From: Acidobacteriota bacterium | GTDB lineage: Bacteria > Acidobacteriota > Vicinamibacteria > Vicinamibacterales > UBA2999 | Direction: 5' to 3' | Length of the DNA: 64,000 nt | NCBI GenBank assembly: GCA_016871195.1 | Contig: VFZN01000001.1 | Location: 1-64,000 of the forward strand | In this document: positions 43,120-51,388 of the stretch, piece by piece | How the letters are laid out: each line of letters begins with the position of its first letter | Position numbering within the stretch: the first letter of the stretch is position 1 | The notes under the pieces: generated by a model | The model's database searches: none | Told to the model about the DNA's origin: nothing | What the model saw: the letters and a program-made list of their open reading frames with translations, nothing else | Made by a program: the position numbers and the translations under genes

Positions 43120-44396
43120 TAGAACACCTTCAGTCGGAGCGAGACGAGGTCGCGAGATCTGAGACGGCTGAGCGCGTCCGTGCCTGCGCCCCAGAACATG
43201 CCGGCAACGGCATCGACCCACCAGCCGTCCCGCAGATTCACGGATGTACTCAGACGGGCGAAACCGCTGCCTTCATCCGGCGAAACGACGCCGACCGCGC
43301 GCAGGATGCGGGTCTCGCGTGCGAAGTTGCGCTCGAGAATGCCGACGACCGTGACATCGTGCGTCACCGCGTGACGCTCCGGGGCGCGCCGTGTCCACAC
43401 CGTGTTGGCCGCCACCCGATAGGCGCCGGCCTTCCGGTCAACGCCCACACCGGCTGACAGCGACTGTCCCGCCACTGCAGGCTCGCCATCGCGCACCGAC
43501 AGCGACCGCGACGGAAACCACGCCATCTCGCCGCGCACGCCCCACTCGCCCTTCACCGTCTCGGCATCTGCCCCCAGCATGGTGAAGCGCGGGTGCACCC
43601 CGTGAAGCACGGGCGCGGCCGGCTGTCCGTCCCCCACTGCAGGCACGGCAACGTCGTAGAGCGCCTGGCCTTCAAATCCCCGATAGGCACTGACCGCCCA
43701 GTCGACCCGCCCCGTGGTCACACTCGCCCTGGTGCCGCCCTGCAGGTGCGACCACCGCACGTCGGGGCGCTGGGACTCGAACGTCAGCGGCACGCAGCCC
43801 GCCACGGCACAGACGCTCGTGGGCCTCAGGGAAAATGGTGACGACGACTCGTCGAGCTGGTCGAAGGTGGAGGGCCTGAACTGCGGAACGAGCACGGTCT
43901 CGATCTGGAAGCGTTCGGAAGGAATCCATCGGGTGCGCGCGTGCGCCACGGCCAGGCGCGCCTCGCTGCGCCCGTCGAGAAAAAAACGCGTGAGGTCGAT
44001 TGGTGAGATCACATCAGTGGGCTGCACCTCGTCCAGCCGCCCCCAAACCACGCGGCCATAGCCCACTCGCACATCGGCCTTGTCGAACCGAAGCTCGGCC
44101 ACCACATCCTCAGGACGCACAATGGCCGCCGTCGTAATCGTGGACGACTGGCGACGCGCCACCAGGGCATCAAAGAATCCCGATGCGGTCAGCCTCAGGC
44201 GTCCCTGCGTCCACTCGGTACGCGCCGTCGCATGCCACCGCACTTCGTGTGCGCCGCGTTCACCGATGCCTCCCGGTCGCTGAACCCGCGGCAGCGAATC
44301 GGCGGTCACCCCCACCACGCCTGTCGGCCGCCCCTGCGCCCCTGCGGTCTGTGCCAGCATCCCCAGCAACAGGGCCGCCCATCCGATCCACGTCAC
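43116..44396 (-). CDS. Outer-membrane beta-barrel protein of the RND/LolA-like operon
   Basis: The 426-residue protein starts at a GTG overlapping the RND gene stop (GTGA). It has a signal peptide (WIGWAALLLGMLAQTAGAQ) and alternating amphipathic strands, with phrases like VRVGYGRVVWGRLDEVQPTDV and FQIETVLVPQFRPSTF. It ends in a terminal strand LVSLRLKVFY with the aromatic last residue. The 'R-G-R-V-x-W-G-x-x-D' pattern resembles DUF1302-type barrels that partner RND exporters and LolA-like proteins. The role may be delivery or uptake of hydrophobic molecules at the outer membrane (inferred from context). Confidence 0.7.
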   Translation of the reverse strand: MTWIGWAALLLGMLAQTAGAQGRPTGVVGVTADSLPRVQRPGGIGERGAHEVRWHATARTEWTQGRLRLTASGFFDALVARRQSSTITTAAIVRPEDVVAELRFDKADVRVGYGRVVWGRLDEVQPTDVISPIDLTRFFLDGRSEARLAVAHARTRWIPSERFQIETVLVPQFRPSTFDQLDESSSPFSLRPTSVCAVAGCVPLTFESQRPDVRWSHLQGGTRASVTTGRVDWAVSAYRGFEGQALYDVAVPAVGDGQPAAPVLHGVHPRFTMLGADAETVKGEWGVRGEMAWFPSRSLSVRDGEPAVAGQSLSAGVGVDRKAGAYRVAANTVWTRRAPERHAVTHDVTVVGILERNFARETRILRAVGVVSPDEGSGFARLSTSVNLRDGWWVDAVAGMFWGAGTDALSRLRSRDLVSLRLKVFY

Positions 44397-46720
44397 GACG
44401 ACCGCAGCCTCATCGCCACGACCGGCGCCGACAGCCAGCGTGGCAGGGCGGCAATCACCGCAGGCACCAGCAGCACCTCGGTCAGAAACGCCACGGCCAT
44501 GGTCAGGGCCAGCAGTCCGCCGAACCAGGCCGTCGGACGATACGGCGAAAAGGCCAGCAGCCCGAATCCGACGGTATTGATGATGGCGGTGGTGAGCGCC
44601 GCGCGGCCTTCGTGGGTGGTCGCCCGTTCGACCGCCTCGGCCGTGTCGGCCCCGGTTTCCGCTTCCCGCCGATAGCGACTGATGAAATGAATCGTGTCAT
44701 CGTCGACAATGCCGAGCGTGACGCTGGCGACCATGATGGTGGCAATGTTCAGTGAGATGCCGAGCCAACCCATCACGCCCATCACGATCACAATGGGGAG
44801 GATATTGGCAACGATGCCGAGCAGCCCGAAGCGTATCGACCGGAAGATCAGGAAAATGACTGCGAACACCGTCACAAACGCGGTCGCGAAGCTGCTCAGC
44901 TGTGAATCAACCATATAGTGGTCGAGGGTCGCGAAGATGCGCCCCGATCCGGTGACCTCGGTGCGCAGATCCGTACCGTCGAAGGCCGTCCGTGCGAGCT
45001 GCTCGGCACGATCGATTTGCGCAAACACCACGTCGGAACTCATTGACGCCAGCTTGACGCTGATGCGGGCGCGCGAATAATCGCTGGCCGCCATCCGCGC
45101 CAGCTCGCTTCGTCCCTCGTCCGAGAGACCAAACACAAAGAGTTCCTGCGCGACGGCCTCGGGCGAATCGGGAATGACCGCGGCCTCGGGCGCCCCGTCA
45201 GCCAGTTGCTGATGCACTCGCTGCACATAGTCGGCTAGCGAGGTGACCTTCCGCACGTTCGGCAACTCATGCAACTGCCCGCTCAGGCGCGCCATGCGCT
45301 GCAGCGTGTCTGGCTGCCGCATCGACTCGGCAGGGCCTTCCAGCAGGACGTCGAAGGTATAAATGCCCGACAGGTCGCGATCGATCACCCGGGCCGAAGT
45401 GGTGATGGGATGCTCCGACGGAAAGAAGTTGATGTGGTTCGTGTCGACGCGCACTCGCAGCAGGCCGGCCACAGCCACCATGGCCACGAGCACCGTTGCC
45501 ATCAGCACGATGCGCCAGCGTCCGAAAGCGACGCGTCCGGCCCTCGCGAGGGGCTCCCTGAACCAGAAGTCCTGCGGCGGGGCCGCGACGGGCGGCGGCA
45601 TCCACATCATCAGGGTGGGCACCAGCACCAGCGACACCAGCACATCGAACATGACGCCGATCGCGGCGCCGATGCCGAAGGTCTTCACCGCCACCACGTC
45701 ACTCGTTGCCAGCGACAGCAGCCCAAGCGCCGTTGTCGCACTGGCACCGATGAGCGGCGCGAACAGGTGCACGATCGACGACACAAACGCCTCTGCCGCA
45801 TCGCCCGTCTGCCGCCAGACCTCCGTAAAGTGCTGGACGATGTGTACGTCGTCTGCGATGGCGAGCACCACGATGAGCGGCATCAGCATGCTAGTGAGCA
45901 CGTTGAACTGGAACCCCAGCACCGCATAAAGCCCCATCGTCAGGGCGACCGAGACGCCGATGGCGGTGGCGATCAGCAGCATGGTCCGCACACTGCGGAA
46001 CAGCACGTACAGTGCCAGGAGCGTCACCCCTAGAATCGGCAGCGTCAGCTGGCGCGTGTTGGCGACGGTGACGCGGTTGTAGGTTTCGCTGATTTCGAGG
46101 GAGCCATTGAAGTGAGCCTTGAAGCCGGGCGGCAGCCGTCGACGTACCGCGTCCTCCACAGCAGTCACCGTGTCGCCGCGGGCCTCGTCGATGCGGCGTT
46201 CATCGAATACCACGACAATCGCCGTGACGCGGCCATCCTGTGAGACCAGATCGCCTCGCAGCAGAGGATCGCTGAGGGCCTCACGCCTGATGCGTGCAAC
46301 GGCGCCAGGGTCGGTGACATCATCGCCGAGCAGCGGTGTGACCTCAATGACCCCCGCATCGTCTTCCCGTGCGGGCAGGGGCCGAACAATGTTGGCCGTC
46401 GACAGGCTGTAGACCTGCTGCACGAGGGGAATCTGGACGATGGCACGGGTGATCGCGTCGACACCCTGCAGGCCGTCCACGCTGAAGATCTCGCCCTCTA
46501 GGGCCACGATCACGTTGCGCGTGCCGCCAAACTCCTCGATGAAACGCTCGTAGGTCTGATACTCGCGCGTGTCCCTGGCCACCCACGCGCTGAGGTCGTT
46601 GTTGATGGTGACGACGTCGGCCTGTGTCGCCAGGGCGAGCGCCGCCGCGATGATGAGGCCCGACAGCGGCAGACGCCACCTGAAAATCGCATGGGCGAGT
46701 CGATGCGGATGCCAGACCAT
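44393..46720 (-). CDS. RND/MMPL-superfamily exporter
   Basis: The 775-residue protein has two sets of membrane helices. Helix 1 is near residue 20, and clusters lie at about 225-380 and 610-760 (TLGIVDDDTIHFISRYRREAE). Large periplasmic loops lie between them. The functional Asp pair of RND pumps is seen in IVVLAIADDVHIVQHF and LGIVDDDTIHF. It belongs to the COG1033-type predicted exporters that often carry lipids or hopanoids. Upstream (18 bases) is the LolA-like gene and downstream the barrel gene with a four-base overlap, forming a likely trans-envelope system. Confidence 0.88.
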   Translation of the reverse strand: MVWHPHRLAHAIFRWRLPLSGLIIAAALALATQADVVTINNDLSAWVARDTREYQTYERFIEEFGGTRNVIVALEGEIFSVDGLQGVDAITRAIVQIPLVQQVYSLSTANIVRPLPAREDDAGVIEVTPLLGDDVTDPGAVARIRREALSDPLLRGDLVSQDGRVTAIVVVFDERRIDEARGDTVTAVEDAVRRRLPPGFKAHFNGSLEISETYNRVTVANTRQLTLPILGVTLLALYVLFRSVRTMLLIATAIGVSVALTMGLYAVLGFQFNVLTSMLMPLIVVLAIADDVHIVQHFTEVWRQTGDAAEAFVSSIVHLFAPLIGASATTALGLLSLATSDVVAVKTFGIGAAIGVMFDVLVSLVLVPTLMMWMPPPVAAPPQDFWFREPLARAGRVAFGRWRIVLMATVLVAMVAVAGLLRVRVDTNHINFFPSEHPITTSARVIDRDLSGIYTFDVLLEGPAESMRQPDTLQRMARLSGQLHELPNVRKVTSLADYVQRVHQQLADGAPEAAVIPDSPEAVAQELFVFGLSDEGRSELARMAASDYSRARISVKLASMSSDVVFAQIDRAEQLARTAFDGTDLRTEVTGSGRIFATLDHYMVDSQLSSFATAFVTVFAVIFLIFRSIRFGLLGIVANILPIVIVMGVMGWLGISLNIATIMVASVTLGIVDDDTIHFISRYRREAETGADTAEAVERATTHEGRAALTTAIINTVGFGLLAFSPYRPTAWFGGLLALTMAVAFLTEVLLVPAVIAALPRWLSAPVVAMRLRSS

Positions 46721-46738
46721 CAGTGTGCAGGCCTGGCC

Positions 46739-47533
46739 CTATGGTGTCTCGAGCGCACGGCGCGTGAAGGCGGCCGCCGTCAGCCCGAGGTTGTAACGGG
46801 CCGTCGTCACCGTGAGTTCGGTGCGTGTGCGCTGCCCATGGTTGACCATCGACAGTCCGGTAGCGGTCCAGATGCCGTCAAACTGCCGCAGCGCCCTGAC
46901 TTCGTACGACTTCTCACGTTCGTTGCGCCGGTTGAAGATGTCGGCGGCCACGATCATCAGAATGTCCTGGCGTACCACCGACACCACGCGGGGATAGGCG
47001 GCATCGGCCGCGCGTGCACGAGACTCGAGGTGCCACACCGGGTGCGACTGGCCATCAGGCCCTGTCCACGCAGACGGGCCCTGTACTAGCGTGTAGGTGT
47101 AGTGATCGAGTTCACGCCCACCGATGTCCTCGTATGTCAGGTCGCTGCCGACGAAGCTTTCCTGTGTTTCGGCGCCGGCAATGCGGCGGACACGTCCGAG
47201 GGCCGGCAGGTAGAGGAAGCGCTCGTCATCGGCATCAGGATGTTCCCAGACAAGAAAGCCCGTGCCCCTGATGTCTGTAGGCGACTGGAAGCGCACCAGC
47301 ATGCGGTCGCCCTCGCGTCCCTGTGCGCGCATGGCCTGCACCACCAGCGCGCGTTCGCGCACGCGCCCCTGCCGATCGAACAGCCGCATGGTCATCTCGA
47401 GGCGCGAGTCGCGGCCCGTGTCGCGCGCATCCACACGACGTGCCACCTCGTCCGCCGACGGCGCCTGTGCCTGCGACACGGCCAGCGTAACCGGCAGCAG
47501 CATGCTCACCCATATCGCCTGCCTGCGACGCAT
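46739..47533 (-). CDS. LolA-like outer-membrane lipoprotein-sorting protein
   Basis: The 264-residue protein has a signal peptide (IWVSMLLPVTLAVSQAQA). It then has the LolA-like fold phrases DSRLEMTMRLFDRQGRVRER, MLVRFQSPTDIRGTGFLVWE, ESFVGSDLTYEDIGGRELDH and LMIVAADIFNRRNEREKSYE. This matches the PF17131-type 'outer membrane lipoprotein-sorting' family, which is usually encoded beside COG1033 RND exporters. It probably shuttles a lipid across the periplasm between pump and barrel. It starts directly at the base after the MFS stop. Confidence 0.82.
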   Translation of the reverse strand: MRRRQAIWVSMLLPVTLAVSQAQAPSADEVARRVDARDTGRDSRLEMTMRLFDRQGRVRERALVVQAMRAQGREGDRMLVRFQSPTDIRGTGFLVWEHPDADDERFLYLPALGRVRRIAGAETQESFVGSDLTYEDIGGRELDHYTYTLVQGPSAWTGPDGQSHPVWHLESRARAADAAYPRVVSVVRQDILMIVAADIFNRRNEREKSYEVRALRQFDGIWTATGLSMVNHGQRTRTELTVTTARYNLGLTAAAFTRRALETP

Positions 47534-48682
47534 TCACACCCTCCGCAACTGCGTGACGGCCACACCCACCGACAGCAGCAGGATCATGGCGCTGCTCACG
47601 TAGGGTGCACCGATGCCGTAGTGGTCGAACAGCCAGCCGCCCCACGCGGGCCCCACGACGCGCCCGAGGCTTGACAGTGACGACGCCAAGCCCAGCATGC
47701 CGCCCTGGTCGTCGGGGTGCGTCAGCTTTGACACCAGGGAACTGAGCGACGGACCGTTGAAGCCGCTGCCAGCCGACAGGATGGCCACGGCCAGCAGCAG
47801 CATCGGTACGCTGCCCGCCACCGGAATCAGCAGCAGCCCCGCGGCAATGGCCGTCATGCCCAGAGGAATGAGGCGCGCTTCGCCGAGTCGCGCAACAGCC
47901 CTGCCCACCAGGGCGCCCTGCACGATAGCCGTCGTGATGCCCGCAAACGCAAACACATACCCGAGCGTGCCGACGGTAAACCCGAAGCGTCGTTCGCTGA
48001 ACAGGGCGAACGTCGACTCGAAGCCCGAGAATGCTGCTGTCACGAGGAAGTAGAGCGCCAGCAGCACGGTGAGCCGCGAATCACCCAGCGCGCGCCGCAG
48101 CGCCTCGAGTCGGCCGAGCGCGGGCCGCGCCTCATCGCGCGTCGTGTGCGACTCGGGCAGCAGCCACCAGGCGGCCAGCAGGTTGGAGCCACAGAGGGCT
48201 GAGGCCACCCACATCGGCATCGAGGGCCCCAGTCGGCTCAGCAGTCCGCCGATGGCTGGCCCGAAGATGAATCCGAGCCCGAATGCCGCACCAACCATAC
48301 CCATCCCCTTGGCGCGGTGCTCGGGTGTCGTGATATCGGCGATGTAGGCCTGCGCCGTCGGAATATTCGCACCGGCGATGCCGCCGAGAATGCGCGCGGC
48401 AAACAGCAGGGGCAGGGACTCGGCGAGCGCCAGCATCAGGTACGACGCACATGACCCGGCGAGCCCGAGCAGGATGATGGGCCGGCGCCCGATGCGGTCT
48501 GACAGGCGCCCCCAGACCGGTGACCAGAGAAACTGCATCAGCGAAAAGCTCGTGCTGATGAGCCCGACGGCGAACGCCGTCGCCCCGAAGCGCTCGGCAT
48601 AAAAGGGCAGCAGTGGAATGATGATGCCGAAGCCGAGCAGGTCGATGAAGACTGTCAGGAAAATGATGACCAGGGGCGACAC
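47534..48682 (-). CDS. MFS transporter, Tet/TCR-type exporter
   Basis: The 382-residue protein starts at a GTG and has 12 predicted helices. Motif A in loop 2-3 is GRLSDRIGRRPIILLG; helix 1 has FIDLLGFGIIIPLLPFYA, which is typical of TetA-like drug:H+ antiporters. AYIADITTPEHRAKGMG is the usual loop 4-5. The substrate is unknown. It sits 27 bases after thyX and abuts the LolA-like gene, so it is in the same transcript as the RND system. Confidence 0.9.
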   Translation of the reverse strand: MSPLVIIFLTVFIDLLGFGIIIPLLPFYAERFGATAFAVGLISTSFSLMQFLWSPVWGRLSDRIGRRPIILLGLAGSCASYLMLALAESLPLLFAARILGGIAGANIPTAQAYIADITTPEHRAKGMGMVGAAFGLGFIFGPAIGGLLSRLGPSMPMWVASALCGSNLLAAWWLLPESHTTRDEARPALGRLEALRRALGDSRLTVLLALYFLVTAAFSGFESTFALFSERRFGFTVGTLGYVFAFAGITTAIVQGALVGRAVARLGEARLIPLGMTAIAAGLLLIPVAGSVPMLLLAVAILSAGSGFNGPSLSSLVSKLTHPDDQGGMLGLASSLSSLGRVVGPAWGGWLFDHYGIGAPYVSSAMILLLSVGVAVTQLRRV

Positions 48683-48709
48683 GGCCCCCTGATCTTAGCG
48701 TGAGCGGCC

Positions 48710-50251
48710 CTACAGCCGTCGTTCGGCGTGTGGAAACGACTGCCACACCGGCACGCCGCAGAAGTGCGTGCCCTCGGTACAGCGCGGCGACACGATACGG
48801 TTGCGCAGGACACAGGGGGGACCGAGGTGGCGGGCCAACTGGGGATGCACGGCCTGCACCTGCGAGATTTCGTCCATCGAGGCCAGGTAAATCTCTTCCT
48901 GGGCATTGAAGCAGGTGCGCAGGGTCCACTTGTGCTGCAGCGACAGGAACGATCCCGATTCCACCATGCGCAGCGCCTTGGCGTTGGGCAGCACATAGAG
49001 GGCAAACTCGAGGGGTACCCCGAGCGACAGCAGCCGATTCTTGGCCGTCCACGCGTCAGCCATGGCCCGGTGATACACGGCCTCCGCCGCGCTGTTCTGC
49101 CTGATCAGCCGCGGCGTAATCACGTCAGGCTCACGGGTGTCGGCAAACGTCAGCATCGGCCGTGAGGCGGGCACCATCCGGTGCCGCTGGTCCTGCGAGT
49201 CGGCGGTGTGGCTGAGCCGCTTCTCGAAGACATACGAGGGATGATTGAGCGATCGCATCAGGGGCGAGTGATGCGATACGTTGAGCATGTCGATGCGGTA
49301 GGGATTCCGTGCCGGGTTCATCACGCGGTCGATCGCCTCATGGTCGCTGAGCTCGGCCGTCGTCAGCCCAAACGTCGCACGCACCGCATCGGCGACGACG
49401 CGTTCGGCGCCGGCTGACCAGTCGCGCAGCCGCGACACTCGCCCCCCGAGGCGTCGGTCGAATTCCCTTGCAAAGGCATCCCCCGATTCGGTTGGGCGCG
49501 GCATGGCCAGTTCCGGCAGGCGCTCCTGCTCAAGCATGGCGAGCCCGACCTTCTCGAAAAACAGTGGGTCGACCTCGCGCACCAAGTCGACCATCGCCCC
49601 GATGACCATGCGGGCTTCGTACGGCGTATCGGCGGTGTTCATCATGCGGTGCAGGCGATGCAGCACGAGCCCCGACACGGTGTGCACCATCGAGGTGAAC
49701 GCCGCGATCGGAATCACATAGCGTGCGGTTTCAATGGCCTTCTTCTCGGCCTCGCGCTCGACGGTTGCCAGACGCGCCGGCGAGTTGGTGGGCCGCACGT
49801 ACCGCAATTCCTTCAGGATGGCCCAGGCATCGTCCTTGAGGAGGGCTGAGAGCTCGGCATAAGCGTCCCACGCACGCAGGACGGCCTGCTCGAAGACATC
49901 GCGCGCCTCGCCCTCGAGCGGCGGCATGAACGCCCGCGGCTCTCGCAGCTTCACATAGCGCTGGCTCGACTGTTCCGAATTGTAGAAGGGATACGCGTGA
50001 AGAAAGCTCCACACAAACTGGCGCGAGACATTCTCGAGCCCGAATTCGAAATGCGCGTGCTGGAAGACGGTGTGATGGCCGCCCTCGAAGGTCAGCGGCC
50101 CGATGGAATCGCGCTGGCGTTCGGTGACCTCATCGCGCGTGATGACCCGGGGCGAATAGCACGTGCGCGCCGCCGCGATGGCTCCGTCGTAGGGAGCCAC
50201 CGGCGCACTCAGCAGGGTGACGCGGGGTGGCGCGGTCGTGAACGCAGACAT
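48710..50251 (-). CDS. thyX: Double-length FAD-dependent thymidylate synthase (ThyX)
   Basis: The 513-residue product is about twice the usual 220-250 residues. The first half has AAARTCYS, EGGHHTVFQHAHFEFG and RQFVWSFLHAYPFYNSEQSS followed by QRYV. This is the ThyX motif region but without the canonical RHR triplet. The second half (from about residue 290) has NVSHHSPLMRSLNHPSYVFE, then HTADSQDQRHRMVPASRP with an RHR. The protein thus looks like two ThyX units with a divided active-site motif. ThyX methylates dUMP with methylene-THF and FAD. No thyA is visible. It lies 49 bases after def. Confidence 0.85.
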   Translation of the reverse strand: MSAFTTAPPRVTLLSAPVAPYDGAIAAARTCYSPRVITRDEVTERQRDSIGPLTFEGGHHTVFQHAHFEFGLENVSRQFVWSFLHAYPFYNSEQSSQRYVKLREPRAFMPPLEGEARDVFEQAVLRAWDAYAELSALLKDDAWAILKELRYVRPTNSPARLATVEREAEKKAIETARYVIPIAAFTSMVHTVSGLVLHRLHRMMNTADTPYEARMVIGAMVDLVREVDPLFFEKVGLAMLEQERLPELAMPRPTESGDAFAREFDRRLGGRVSRLRDWSAGAERVVADAVRATFGLTTAELSDHEAIDRVMNPARNPYRIDMLNVSHHSPLMRSLNHPSYVFEKRLSHTADSQDQRHRMVPASRPMLTFADTREPDVITPRLIRQNSAAEAVYHRAMADAWTAKNRLLSLGVPLEFALYVLPNAKALRMVESGSFLSLQHKWTLRTCFNAQEEIYLASMDEISQVQAVHPQLARHLGPPCVLRNRIVSPRCTEGTHFCGVPVWQSFPHAERRL

Positions 50252-50300
50252 CGGGCAGCAGTATAGGCGAGGGGGCAGATCGGGGGGGCGTCGCGGGCCG

Positions 50301-50840
50301 TTACTCGTCGTCTTCCTCGTCGGGCTGTGCCTTGTAGCGCGAGAACTCTTCCATGAAGGTGAGCGATTCGAACGTGCGCATGCGATCGAAGAACAGCACG
50401 CCGTCGAGGTGATCGGCCTCGTGCTGGACCACCCGGGCCGGAAAGTCGCGCAGCTCGAGTTCGAAGCGCTTGCCCTCGCGGTTGAGCGCGCTGATCTTCA
50501 CGTGGGGTGCCCGGGGTACGCGACCCCGGATGTCGGGGATGCTGAGGCAGCCTTCCCATCCGTCGACCCTGGCGTCAGACAGCGGCGTGATTTCCGGATT
50601 GACGAACACCATCGGCTCGCCCTCGCCGCGGCCGGACGGGTCGAGCAGGGCCACAAAGAGGCGCTTGCCTTCGTGCACCTGTGGTGCGGCCAGGCCGACG
50701 CCCGAGTACTCCTCCATGGTCTCGATCATGTCGTCAACGAGCTTCTGGAAGACCTCGGTGCGGATTTCGTGCTTGTCGATGACGCGGGTTCGCGCGCGGA
50801 GCACGGGGTGCCCCATGCGCGCCACTTTCAGGATGGACAT
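50301..50840 (-). CDS. def: Peptide deformylase
   Basis: The 179-residue metalloenzyme removes the formyl group from nascent proteins. All three motifs are present: GVGLAAPQ (about 48-55), EGCLS (about 96-100) and HEADH (HExxH, about 138-142). The C-terminal tail is rich in Asp/Glu (PDEEDDE), slightly longer than in short relatives. It heads the minus-strand run thyX, MFS, LolA-like, RND and barrel, and is divergent from the Nudix gene with 26 bases between. Confidence 0.96.
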   Translation of the reverse strand: MSILKVARMGHPVLRARTRVIDKHEIRTEVFQKLVDDMIETMEEYSGVGLAAPQVHEGKRLFVALLDPSGRGEGEPMVFVNPEITPLSDARVDGWEGCLSIPDIRGRVPRAPHVKISALNREGKRFELELRDFPARVVQHEADHLDGVLFFDRMRTFESLTFMEEFSRYKAQPDEEDDE

Positions 50841-50866
50841 GGCCCTGAAATCTTATACTGACGGGC

Positions 50867-51370
50867 ATGGTCGAGACTTACCGGTTCTGCCCCGTCTGCG
50901 GCGCCCCGCTCGACTCGCGCGTGCTGCGCCTGGGCGAACCGGCGCGACTGGTCTGCACCGCAGCCGCCTGCGGCTTTGTCTTCTACCTCGACCCCAAGCT
51001 CGCCGTCGGCACCATCATTGCCGGCCCGGACGGACGCATCGTGCTGATTCGTCGGGCCATCGAACCCGGCTACGGCCTGTGGGTGTTCCCCGGCGGCTAT
51101 GTCGATCGCGGCGAGGAGGTGACGCTCGCCGCCGTGCGCGAGGCCCGCGAAGAGTCGGGCCTCGACGTCGAGCTGGGCGAGCTGCTCGGGGTCTATTCCT
51201 ACGCCGGTCGCGTGCCCGTCATCATCGTCTATCGGGCAACGCCCGTCGGCGGCACGCTCGAGGTGGACGAAGAGGGCCTCGAGGCTCGATGGTTCGCACC
51301 CGACGAGATTCCGTGGGACGCGCTGGCGTTCCACAGCACCCGCGACGCCCTGCGCGCACACTTGGGGTAG
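50867..51370 (+). CDS. Nudix hydrolase with N-terminal zinc ribbon
   Basis: The 167-residue protein starts with a zinc ribbon, FCPVCGAPL then CTAAACG, spaced about 20 residues apart. A Nudix domain follows with the complete box GGYVDRGEEVTLAAVREARE-ESGL (G x5 E x7 REUxEExGU). The zinc-ribbon/Nudix arrangement is shared with NudC-like and ADP-ribose or NADH pyrophosphatase-like enzymes, but the NudC SQPWPFPxS motif is absent. A nucleotide-sugar or ADP-ribose substrate is possible. Confidence 0.85.
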   Translation: MVETYRFCPVCGAPLDSRVLRLGEPARLVCTAAACGFVFYLDPKLAVGTIIAGPDGRIVLIRRAIEPGYGLWVFPGGYVDRGEEVTLAAVREAREESGLDVELGELLGVYSYAGRVPVIIVYRATPVGGTLEVDEEGLEARWFAPDEIPWDALAFHSTRDALRAHLG

Positions 51371-51388
51371 CCGCCCGGGCCCCAGCCG

